From JAKAGZ01 sp963783855 (GTDB lineage Bacteria > Bacteroidota > Ignavibacteria > Ignavibacteriales > Ignavibacteriaceae): a stretch of DNA of 64,000 nucleotides. The notes under the pieces were generated by a model, which saw only the letters and a program-made list of their open reading frames with translations, did not search any database and was not told the DNA's origin. Both the position numbers and the translations under genes were made by a program. The stretch spans positions 640,712 through 704,711 of the forward strand of contig CAWAPE010000005.1 in NCBI GenBank assembly GCA_963783855.1, read 5' to 3'. Shown in pieces: positions 36,737 through 44,609 of the stretch. Positions within the stretch are counted from its first letter, which is position 1. Every line of letters begins with the position of its first letter.

Positions 36737-36761
36737 AGCACTCTCAATTAGTGAGTGCTAA
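36735..36761 (+). promoter_or_regulatory. CIRCE operator (HrcA binding site)
   Basis: Perfect match to the consensus: TTAGCACTC (36735-36743), nine bases, GAGTGCTAA (36753-36761). It controls groES-groEL by HrcA repression, relieved on heat shock. HrcA itself is not encoded in this window. Confidence 0.95.
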
Positions 36762-36765
36762 CAAA

Positions 36766-36781
36766 TCCGCCAATTGGCGGA
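36766..36781. repeat. 16-base perfect palindrome in the groES leader
   Basis: TCCGCCAATTGGCGGA, followed by CAGGATTT, between CIRCE and groES. GC-rich compared with its surroundings and like the short GC-rich palindromes near the kinase genes (54.2 and 60.0 kb). It lies within the leader mRNA, where it could form a hairpin about 40 bases before the start codon. Confidence 0.7.
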
Positions 36782-36823
36782 CAGGATTTCACACAAAAAA
36801 AATATCTAAAACAGGAGCAAATT

Positions 36824-37120
36824 ATGAGCAAAATTAACTTGAAGCCATTGGCTGACAGAGTTATTGTAAAGCCAAAAGAGGCAGACGAAGTAACAAAAGG
36901 CGGAATTATTCTTCCTGACACAGCAAAAGAAAAACCTGTTGAAGGTACAATAGTAGCAGCTGGCCCGGGAAAGACAAGTGATGACGGTAAAGTTGTAAAG
37001 ATGGAAGTAAAAGTTGGTGATGTTGTTCTTTACGGAAAATACAGCGGATCCGAAATTTCAATTGAAGGCGAAGAATATTTGATCATGCGTGAAAGTGATG
37101 TTTTTGCAATCGTTGGATAA
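36824..37120 (+). CDS. groES: GroES co-chaperonin
   Basis: 98 residues from ATG 36824, the family start (MSKINLKPLADRVIVKP), with AGGAG 7 bases upstream; an in-frame start at 36755, inside the CIRCE element, is not real. The mobile loop (EVTKGGIILPDTAKEKP) and the roof hairpin are normal. Partner of GroEL, 54 bases downstream; both are under one promoter and CIRCE. Confidence 0.97.
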   Translation: MSKINLKPLADRVIVKPKEADEVTKGGIILPDTAKEKPVEGTIVAAGPGKTSDDGKVVKMEVKVGDVVLYGKYSGSEISIEGEEYLIMRESDVFAIVG

Positions 37121-37174
37121 TAATCTTTTTGATTCAAAAATTTAATTAGAAAACAAAAATCGGAGAAATAAATT

Positions 37175-38821
37175 ATGTCAAAATTAATAGAATTTGATAG
37201 CGAAGCCCGTGCTAAGCTGAAAAAAGGCGTGGACAAATTAGCAAACGCCGTTAAGGTTACACTCGGACCTAAAGGCCGTAACGTAATTCTTGAAAAGAAA
37301 TTTGGTGCACCAACTGTTACGAAAGATGGTGTTTCAGTTGCTAAAGAAATTGAACTTGAAGATGCAGTTGAAAACATGGGCGCACAGATGGTTCGCGAAG
37401 TTGCTTCAAAGACAAGTGATGTTGCAGGTGACGGAACTACTACAGCAACTGTACTTGCCCAGGCAATTTACAGAGAAGGATTAAAAAACGTAACTGCCGG
37501 TGCTAACCCAATGGACCTTAAAAGAGGTATAGACATTGCAGTTGAAAAAGTAATCGCCTATATAAAATCAATCAGCCGCGAAGTTGAAGGCAGAAATGAA
37601 ATTGCACAGGTTGGTGCTATTTCCGCTAACAATGATAAAGCAATTGGTGATTTAATTGCAGACGCAATGGATAAAGTTGGTAAAGATGGCGTTATCACTG
37701 TTGAAGAAGCAAAAGGTACTGAGACAGGATTGGATGTTGTTGAAGGTATGCAGTTTGATCGTGGTTACCTCTCACCTTACTTCGTAACCAACACAGAATC
37801 AATGGAAGCTGAATTAGAAAATCCATTAATCCTGATTCACGATAAAAAAATCTCTGCAATGAAAGACCTTCTTCCAATTCTTGAAAAAGTTGCTCAGCAG
37901 GGAAAATCACTTTTAATCATTGCTGAAGACCTTGAAGGCGAAGCATTAGCAACATTGGTTGTTAATAAAATTCGTGGAACTCTGAAAATTGCTGCAGTTA
38001 AAGCTCCTGGCTTTGGCGACAGAAGAAAAGCAATGCTTGAAGATATTGCTGTACTAACCGGTGGTACTGTAGTTTCAGAAGAGAGAGGATTCAAATTAGA
38101 AAACGCTGATGTTTCTTATCTCGGAACTGCTAAAAAAGTTAACATCGACAAAGACAATACTACTATTGTTGAAGGTGCTGGAAAATCAGAAGACATCAAG
38201 AAAAGAATAAACGAAATAAAAGCTCAGATTGAAAAAACTACTTCTGATTACGATAAAGAAAAATTACAGGAAAGACTTGCTAAACTTTCAGGCGGAGTTG
38301 CAGTACTGAAAATCGGTGCTTCAACAGAAGTTGAAATGAAAGAAAAGAAAGCAAGGGTTGAAGATGCTCTCCACGCTACACGCGCAGCAGTTGAAGAAGG
38401 TATAGTTGCTGGCGGCGGTGTCGCATTCGTAAGAGCAATCAGTCAGCTTGAAAAATTAAAAGGTGCAAATCTTGACCAGACAACCGGTATCAAGATTATT
38501 GCCAAAGCGCTTGAGGAACCTTTGAGACAGATTGTAAACAACGCCGGTATTGAGGGTTCAGTTGTTCTCCAGAAAGTAAGAGAAGGAAAAGATGACTTCG
38601 GTTTCAATGCTTTCAGCGAAACCTATGAAAACCTGATAAAAGCAGGTGTTATCGATCCTACTAAAGTTACAAGAACAGCCCTTGAAAACGCTGCTTCTGT
38701 TTCTGCACTACTTATTACAACAGAAGCTGTTGTATTTGAGAAGAAAGAAAAAGAAAGCAGTATGCCTCAGATGCCAGGTGGCGGAATGGGCGATATGGGT
38801 GGAATGGGCGGAATGTACTAA
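37175..38821 (+). CDS. groEL: GroEL chaperonin
   Basis: 548 residues, standard length. It has ATP-binding VTLGPKGRNV and DVAGDGTTTATVLAQ, Asp catalytic residues in the equatorial domain, the apical segment DRGYLSPYFVTNTE, and the Gly-Met-rich tail GGGMGDMGGMGGMY. An AATCGGAGAA ribosome-binding site precedes the ATG. The only groEL in the window, controlled by the CIRCE upstream of groES. Confidence 0.98.
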   Translation: MSKLIEFDSEARAKLKKGVDKLANAVKVTLGPKGRNVILEKKFGAPTVTKDGVSVAKEIELEDAVENMGAQMVREVASKTSDVAGDGTTTATVLAQAIYREGLKNVTAGANPMDLKRGIDIAVEKVIAYIKSISREVEGRNEIAQVGAISANNDKAIGDLIADAMDKVGKDGVITVEEAKGTETGLDVVEGMQFDRGYLSPYFVTNTESMEAELENPLILIHDKKISAMKDLLPILEKVAQQGKSLLIIAEDLEGEALATLVVNKIRGTLKIAAVKAPGFGDRRKAMLEDIAVLTGGTVVSEERGFKLENADVSYLGTAKKVNIDKDNTTIVEGAGKSEDIKKRINEIKAQIEKTTSDYDKEKLQERLAKLSGGVAVLKIGASTEVEMKEKKARVEDALHATRAAVEEGIVAGGGVAFVRAISQLEKLKGANLDQTTGIKIIAKALEEPLRQIVNNAGIEGSVVLQKVREGKDDFGFNAFSETYENLIKAGVIDPTKVTRTALENAASVSALLITTEAVVFEKKEKESSMPQMPGGGMGDMGGMGGMY

Positions 38822-38846
38822 TAGTCCCCTTCCCTATAAAAAACTT

Positions 38847-38877
38847 AAAAAGGCGTTCGAATTTCGGACGCCTTTTT
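38847..38877 (+). terminator. Intrinsic terminator after groEL
   Basis: AAAAAGGCGT, a loop of 11 bases, ACGCCTTTTT. Perfect 10-base stem with a T-run, 26 bases after the groEL stop. Being symmetric, it could work in both directions. Confidence 0.92.
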
Positions 38878-38997
38878 ATTTTTAAACAAAAAGTATGTAT
38901 ACAGCCTTATTTCTCTATTCACCATTTACAAAATTAATTGTATATTAAAAATCAGCTTAGTCAAAAAATCTTATAAAATAAATTCAAGGTAGATAAA

Positions 38998-41900
38998 ATG
39001 ATCCGAGACATTTTCTCAGCTAAATTATCTTTTTTAAAACTATTTTCTTTAACAATAATTTTAATCTTCACTTCTGACCTTATGTTTTCACAAACTTTGC
39101 CACAAAATTCTTTTTCGGGAATGAAGTGGAGATTAGTCGGGCCTTACCGTGCAGGCTGGGGAACAATGGCTGAAGGAATTCCGGATCAACCCAATGTATT
39201 TTATTTTGGCGGTGCCGGTGGCGGTGTATGGAAATCTACTGATGCAGGAAGAACGTGGGAAGGACAGATGCAGAATGAATCCGCAGCGGCTATTGGTGCA
39301 CTGGCCATCGCTCCTTCAAATCCCAAAACAATTTATGTTGGCACCGGACAGGTTGCACTCCGTTACGATATTCTGGATGGAGACGGTGTATTTAAAACAA
39401 CAGACGGTGGTGAAACCTGGAATAACGTTGGATTAAAAAACACAAAATATATCGGCAGAATACTTGTTGATCCAAAAGATGAAAACCGTGTAGTAGTTGC
39501 TGCACTCGGACACGTTTTCGGTAACAGCAAAGACCGCGGAATTTATTTAACAAAAAACGGAGGAAAAACCTGGAATCAAACACTTTTTATTAATGATACA
39601 ACAGGTGGAGTTGATCTTGCGTATGATATGTCAAAGCCAAATGTAATTTATGCAGCTATGTGGCAAATAAGATCTTATCCGTGGATGGATTATTATTTAT
39701 CACAAAGAGCTGCCGGTTCTGGGATTTATAAAAGTGAAGACGGTGGCGAACACTGGACGAAACTTTCAGGAAATGGTTTACCAGATGTTCCAATGGGAAG
39801 AATTGGTTTAGCTGTAGGACAAAGCACAAACGCACAAACAGTTTACGCTACAATTGATGCTGGAAATGGAGAAGGCGGATTTTACCGTTCAAAAGACGGA
39901 GGAAAAACGTGGAAACTTGCAAATACTAACGGCGAACTTGTCAGTTCGTATTTTGCAAGAATTACTGTCGATCCAACAAATCCATCTACGGTTTATGTAA
40001 TGGGCCGTTCTATTAATAAATCTACAGATTGCGGAAATACCTTTACAATTTTTAAAGGTTCTCCCGGAGGCGATGATTATCATTTTATGTGGATTAATCC
40101 AAAATACCCGGACCATATGGTCAGCGGTGCAGATCAGGGTACAGCAGTCACAGTAAATAACGGTAAAAGTTGGTCCAGCTGGTATAATCAACCAACAGGA
40201 CAATTTTATCACCTTGGCGCAGATGACAGATTTCCTTACCACATTTACAGTGCACAGCAGGATAATGGAACAGTTGAAATTTTAAGTCAGGGACCTTACG
40301 GTGCAATTGAATTAAGAGACTGGCATCCGGTAGGTGCGGATGAAAGAGATTATGATATTCCAAAACCTGAGGATCCTGATATGGTTTTCGGAAGTGGATT
40401 GGGAGGCTCATTACACCGCTTCGATAATATCACCCGCCAGTCAATAGATGTTTCACCCTGGCCGCAATCGAGTTATGCTGCAAAACCAAATACAGTTAAA
40501 TATCGTTACTCATGGATAACACCGATAGAATTTTCTCCGATCGGAGATCACGCATTGTATTTTGGCGCGCAGTATTTATTTAAAACAACTGATGATGGAA
40601 ATCATTGGGATATTATAAGCCCTGACCTTAGCCGCAAAAAGAAAAACGCAAATGGTGATTATAAAGGACTCGATTTTCAGGGCGCCGCTGATGCAGGCTA
40701 CGGTGTTATATGGAATATTGCTCCCTCCCCTGTTAAAGAAGATGTAATCTGGATTGGCACTGATGATGGTCTGATACAGCTTACAACCGATGGCGGCAAA
40801 CACTGGAATAATGTAACTCCGCCTGCAGTTCCTTTATGGTCACGCGTTGATAAAATATCTCCGTCTAACTTTGATGTTCATTCGGCTTATGCTGCAATTG
40901 ATTTGCACAGACTGGACAGGTTTGAGCCATTGCTGCTTAAAACTACGGATGATGGAAAAACCTGGAAGGTTATAAACAACGGTATTCCAAAAGACGAATA
41001 CACATCAGTAATCAGATCGGACACCAAGAAAAAAGGATTGCTTTTTGCTGGAACTAACAGGAGTGTGTATGTGTCGTTTAATGACGGTGAAAACTGGCAG
41101 CCATTAACTTTAAATATACCGACTACATTATTTACTGATCTTCTTGTACACCATGACGATCTCATAGCCTCAACACAGGGTCGGGCAATGTGGATACTTG
41201 ATGATCTTTCACCATTAAGACAACTTTCGAATGAAACCACTGAAAAACAAGTTGACTTATTTACACCCGGGCAGGCTTGTAGAATGCGAGGAAATACAAA
41301 CCACGATACTCCCTGGCCTCCTTCCACCCCGCTGGGTCAAAATCCTCCCGACGGCGCTCTGATAGATTACTGGTTGAAAAATAATGTTCAGGGACCGGTA
41401 AAATTATCTGTATATGATATGAAAGGAAATTTAATAAGGAGTTTTTCCAGTGATGATAAACCTGTTGACCTTCCGGCAAACCGTTACTTCGATAAAAGAT
41501 GGCTCGGCAGCAACCCCGGTCTGTCTAAATCTGCAGGAATGCACAGGTTTCTCTGGGATTTAAGATACCCGAGACCAAAAGCACTACATTATAGTTACTC
41601 AATTGCAGCAGTATGGACTGTTGGAACACCGGTTTTACCGCTGGGACCACTGGTTATGCCGGGTAAATATAAAATAGTACTGAATGTAAACGGAAATGAT
41701 TATACTAAGATGCTCGAAGTTAAAATGGATCCAAGAGTTAAAATAAGTAATGATGTACTACAGCAGCAGCTTGATTTTGCTCAGGAAGTAAATTCAACTT
41801 TAGATAAAACTGTTTCACTTTTTAATGAGATAGATAAAAAATTAGACAAAGTGAGTAAACTTTCTGATGGAACAAAAGAAAAAATAAAAACCTTAAAATC

Positions 41901-42057
41901 AAAAGCAGCAAATCTATGTGGTTCACTTTCCGGCTTTGTATCTTCAGTACAAACTGCAGATGCCGCGCCTACCCAGGGACAAAAAGAGCTTTTTAAAGAC
42001 CTCAATAACCAATATGAAAATTTGCTGAAATCATATTCTGATTATATAAAAAATTGA
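38998..42057 (+). CDS. Large secreted BNR/Asp-box (sortilin-like) repeat protein
   Basis: 1019 residues with a signal peptide ending near LMFSQT. The first about 740 residues hold repeated Asp-box hairpins of the form SxDGGxTW (STDAGRTWEG, TTDGGETWNN, TKNGGKTWNQ, SEDGGEHWTK, SKDGGKTWKL, TTDGGKHWNN, TTDDGKTWKV), which build one or two VPS10/sialidase-like beta propellers. A beta domain and a helical C-terminal region (about 925-1019) follow. No catalytic sialidase residues were identified. Similar proteins in Bacteroidota are often called glycosyl hydrolases without proof. It is flanked by terminators on both sides, so it stands alone. Confidence 0.85.
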   Translation: MIRDIFSAKLSFLKLFSLTIILIFTSDLMFSQTLPQNSFSGMKWRLVGPYRAGWGTMAEGIPDQPNVFYFGGAGGGVWKSTDAGRTWEGQMQNESAAAIGALAIAPSNPKTIYVGTGQVALRYDILDGDGVFKTTDGGETWNNVGLKNTKYIGRILVDPKDENRVVVAALGHVFGNSKDRGIYLTKNGGKTWNQTLFINDTTGGVDLAYDMSKPNVIYAAMWQIRSYPWMDYYLSQRAAGSGIYKSEDGGEHWTKLSGNGLPDVPMGRIGLAVGQSTNAQTVYATIDAGNGEGGFYRSKDGGKTWKLANTNGELVSSYFARITVDPTNPSTVYVMGRSINKSTDCGNTFTIFKGSPGGDDYHFMWINPKYPDHMVSGADQGTAVTVNNGKSWSSWYNQPTGQFYHLGADDRFPYHIYSAQQDNGTVEILSQGPYGAIELRDWHPVGADERDYDIPKPEDPDMVFGSGLGGSLHRFDNITRQSIDVSPWPQSSYAAKPNTVKYRYSWITPIEFSPIGDHALYFGAQYLFKTTDDGNHWDIISPDLSRKKKNANGDYKGLDFQGAADAGYGVIWNIAPSPVKEDVIWIGTDDGLIQLTTDGGKHWNNVTPPAVPLWSRVDKISPSNFDVHSAYAAIDLHRLDRFEPLLLKTTDDGKTWKVINNGIPKDEYTSVIRSDTKKKGLLFAGTNRSVYVSFNDGENWQPLTLNIPTTLFTDLLVHHDDLIASTQGRAMWILDDLSPLRQLSNETTEKQVDLFTPGQACRMRGNTNHDTPWPPSTPLGQNPPDGALIDYWLKNNVQGPVKLSVYDMKGNLIRSFSSDDKPVDLPANRYFDKRWLGSNPGLSKSAGMHRFLWDLRYPRPKALHYSYSIAAVWTVGTPVLPLGPLVMPGKYKIVLNVNGNDYTKMLEVKMDPRVKISNDVLQQQLDFAQEVNSTLDKTVSLFNEIDKKLDKVSKLSDGTKEKIKTLKSKAANLCGSLSGFVSSVQTADAAPTQGQKELFKDLNNQYENLLKSYSDYIKN

Positions 42058-42376
42058 TTTTTTGAGCAATTTTTAAACATTTTTACACCTTCCAGGGGCG
42101 GATTATTTTTTCCGCCCTTTTTGATTAAAAATTCAACATTTTTTACAAAAAATTGTTTCGCATTTCAATAATATTGTCATATATTATCATAACATTGATA
42201 ATTCAATGTACCAAAAGCCTAAGATTTCAAAAGATAAAAAAAATACTACAGTAGCTTAAAACTCTGAATTACTCAAGCATTTTTAAAATTACCCCATGCT
42301 TCTCTAATTCTGCGAAATTTTTTTTGTTGTTAAATAAAATTGGATTCTTAATTTTAATCCGAAACAGAGGGGCATA
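42058..42376. other. 319-base intergenic region: terminator and AT-rich leader
   Basis: A strong terminator follows the Asp-box gene. The rest is very AT-rich, with several short inverted T/A stretches but no ORF and no clear sigma-70 consensus. The GAGGGGC ribosome-binding site of the phosphatase gene is at the end. Confidence 0.6.
42094..42123 (+). terminator. Intrinsic terminator after the Asp-box gene
   Basis: AGGGGCGGA and TCCGCCCTT flank an AT-rich loop and end in a T-run, about 40 bases after the stop codon. Confidence 0.85.
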
Positions 42377-43678
42377 ATGGATACAGATCAGATTACTTCT
42401 CAGATCACTCGTCTGCAAGATGAAAATCACAAACTCCGAATTGCGGTTGAAGAGCTTTCAGTTCTAAATGAAATAGCAACTGCAATTACATCAACACAAA
42501 CAATTGAAAAAATTGTCGACCTTATTGTTCGCAAATGTGTAAAACATATCAAGGTAGAACAAGGCGTTGTTATGTTGCTCGATGAAAAGGATACCCAGAA
42601 TCCGTTTCATACTATGATAAGAAAACAGGACAGTACTACAAACCTCCTGCCCTTTCGGCTTGATACTCAGCTTACAGGCTGGATGTTAATGAATAAAGCT
42701 CCATTATTAATAAATGATTTTCAATCCGATAAGAGATTTAGCTCAGTAAAAGATGTAGACTTTCCGATAAAATCTTTACTTAGCGTACCGATGTTATTGA
42801 AAGGAAAAATGATCGGACTTGTAACTGTTTTTAACAAAAAAAGTGAATCCGGTTTTACCATAAATGATCAAAGATTGCTTGGAATAATTGCGGCCCAATC
42901 TTCCCACGTTGTTGAAAATGCCAGACTTTACCAGAATGAGCAGGCATTAATAAAACTGCAGGAAGAAATGCGCCTTGCATATGACATTCAAGTTGATCTT
43001 CTTCCAAAAGAACAACCAAAAGTTGAAGGCTACCAGATAGCCGGCAGAAGTATACCAGCGAAGGATGTCGGTGGTGATTATTTTGATTTTATTCAAATGG
43101 ATGAAAATAAATTATCATTTTGCCTGGCAGACATAACTGGGAAAGGTATGCCAGCAGCCTTATTAATGGCAAATCTGCAGGCAACTTTACGGGGACAGAT
43201 ACTGGTTGGGAAATCCTGCAAAGATTGTGTGGCTTTTTCAAATGATTTGCTCTATTACAATACCGCACCTAATAAATTTGCCACTCTTTTTTCGGGCATA
43301 CTTGATAACAAAAATCACGAATTTACTTATTGTAACGCCGGCCACAATAACCCGGTACTTATATCCGAAGATAACGGAATCATCAGGCCAGATGTTGGTG
43401 GTTTGATTGTGGGAATTGCGCCATCTGTACCTTACGAAGAAGCAACAATAAAATTGAAAACTAATGATATTCTGGTTGTCTTCTCAGATGGCATTACAGA
43501 AGCAATGAATAAAGAAGAAGAGGAATTTGACGAACCAAGATTACTCGAATTGCTTAAAGCTAACAAAGACAAAACTTCCGAAGAATTAATAGAGCTCATT
43601 TTCAGCGAAGTCAACTCTTTTACTAAAGGACAGCCGCAAAGTGATGACATGACTATAGTGATTATTAAAAGAGCATAG
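42377..43678 (+). CDS. GAF-domain SpoIIE/RsbU-like PP2C phosphatase
   Basis: 433 residues. A short coiled coil (about 1-30), a GAF domain (about 30-190) and a SpoIIE/PPM phosphatase domain (about 205-433). The metal-binding residues are present: Asp in DVGGDYFDF, Asp in LADITGKGMPAALLMA, SDGITEAMN, and Asp in QSDDMTIVII. Such enzymes remove phosphate from serine on STAS-domain antagonists and so start partner switching. The GAF domain may sense a small molecule. It is the first gene of the kinase island. An AGAGGGG ribosome-binding site precedes the ATG. Confidence 0.92.
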   Translation: MDTDQITSQITRLQDENHKLRIAVEELSVLNEIATAITSTQTIEKIVDLIVRKCVKHIKVEQGVVMLLDEKDTQNPFHTMIRKQDSTTNLLPFRLDTQLTGWMLMNKAPLLINDFQSDKRFSSVKDVDFPIKSLLSVPMLLKGKMIGLVTVFNKKSESGFTINDQRLLGIIAAQSSHVVENARLYQNEQALIKLQEEMRLAYDIQVDLLPKEQPKVEGYQIAGRSIPAKDVGGDYFDFIQMDENKLSFCLADITGKGMPAALLMANLQATLRGQILVGKSCKDCVAFSNDLLYYNTAPNKFATLFSGILDNKNHEFTYCNAGHNNPVLISEDNGIIRPDVGGLIVGIAPSVPYEEATIKLKTNDILVVFSDGITEAMNKEEEEFDEPRLLELLKANKDKTSEELIELIFSEVNSFTKGQPQSDDMTIVIIKRA

Positions 43679-43732
43679 AGATTATAATTATTTTTAGCTC
43701 ACTTCCCCAAATAAGAAAGGAGGGAAAAAGTT

Positions 43733-44494
43733 ATGTTTATGAGAATACTTCAGTTGAATTTGAATCCGGATTACATATCGGATTTCAAAAAATTCTATGA
43801 AGACACAGTCGAACCCCGCCTGCAAAATGTTGACGGCTGTCTTTTCGCAAGCCTGATAAAAACTAAACCAGATCAGGATGAGTATATTTCTCTCACCTTC
43901 TGGAAGACACAGCAGCAAGCTGAAAATTATGAACACGGTGAAGTTTTTGAAAATCTTACCGAACTTGCCCAGCCTTATTTATATCAGTCCGGTGATGAAT
44001 GGAAAATCCAGCTTTCAGAAAATATGGAGATACAATATACCCAGGATGAAGAAGAACCTACGATTAAAAAATATAATGTTGAGGTTCAAAATGGCAAAGA
44101 TGACAATATTGTAAAAGATAGTGATAAAATGTTCCTGCGGATAGTTTCCCTTAAAATACAGGAACACCATCTCGATGAATTTAAAAAACTTTATGCAGAT
44201 GTCGTAATTCCGTCATTCAGGAAAGCAAAAGGATGCCGGAATGCATTTCTTACTCAAAGTGTAAATGAAGAAAATGATTTTATTTCAGTATCTGTGTGGG
44301 AAAATAAAGATCTCGCTGTTGCTCATGAATCCGGTAATGAATACAAAGAAATGATTGATAAAGTAAAGCATACATTTTCACATTTCTATTTATGGAGAAT
44401 GTCTCTTGAACATGGACATAATAGGACAGTTAAAAGCACAGATGAAATGAAGGTTGAGCACTACGATGTAGTGACTGGAAAAAGTTTTATTTAG
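43733..44494 (+). CDS. Tandem ABM-fold (antibiotic biosynthesis monooxygenase-like) protein
   Basis: 253 residues with two repeats of the ferredoxin-like ABM fold: about 1-95 (MFMRILQLNLNPDYISDFKK ... ISLTFWKTQQQAENYE) and about 135-225 (FLRIVSLKIQEHHLDEFKK ... ISVSVWENKDLAVAHE). The middle and end carry no known domain. ABM proteins are usually monooxygenases, heme-degrading enzymes or quinone-related; no catalytic residues can be read. Strong AGGAGGG 8 bases upstream of ATG 43733. It lies between the phosphatase and the first kinase, so a signalling link is possible but unproven. Confidence 0.75.
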   Translation: MFMRILQLNLNPDYISDFKKFYEDTVEPRLQNVDGCLFASLIKTKPDQDEYISLTFWKTQQQAENYEHGEVFENLTELAQPYLYQSGDEWKIQLSENMEIQYTQDEEEPTIKKYNVEVQNGKDDNIVKDSDKMFLRIVSLKIQEHHLDEFKKLYADVVIPSFRKAKGCRNAFLTQSVNEENDFISVSVWENKDLAVAHESGNEYKEMIDKVKHTFSHFYLWRMSLEHGHNRTVKSTDEMKVEHYDVVTGKSFI

Positions 44495-44609
44495 CTTACG
44501 AAATAAGACAAATAGAATAACATCCCTCCATTTGGTAGCGTTTTTTATAAAATAAGTTCTTTTACTAAGCATAATTAATCTGATTTAATAAAAATAGGGG
44601 TATGATTTT

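Noticed and set aside
36755..36823. GroES start at 36755
   Set aside because: It would begin inside the CIRCE operator; the conserved start and the AGGAG site place it at 36824.
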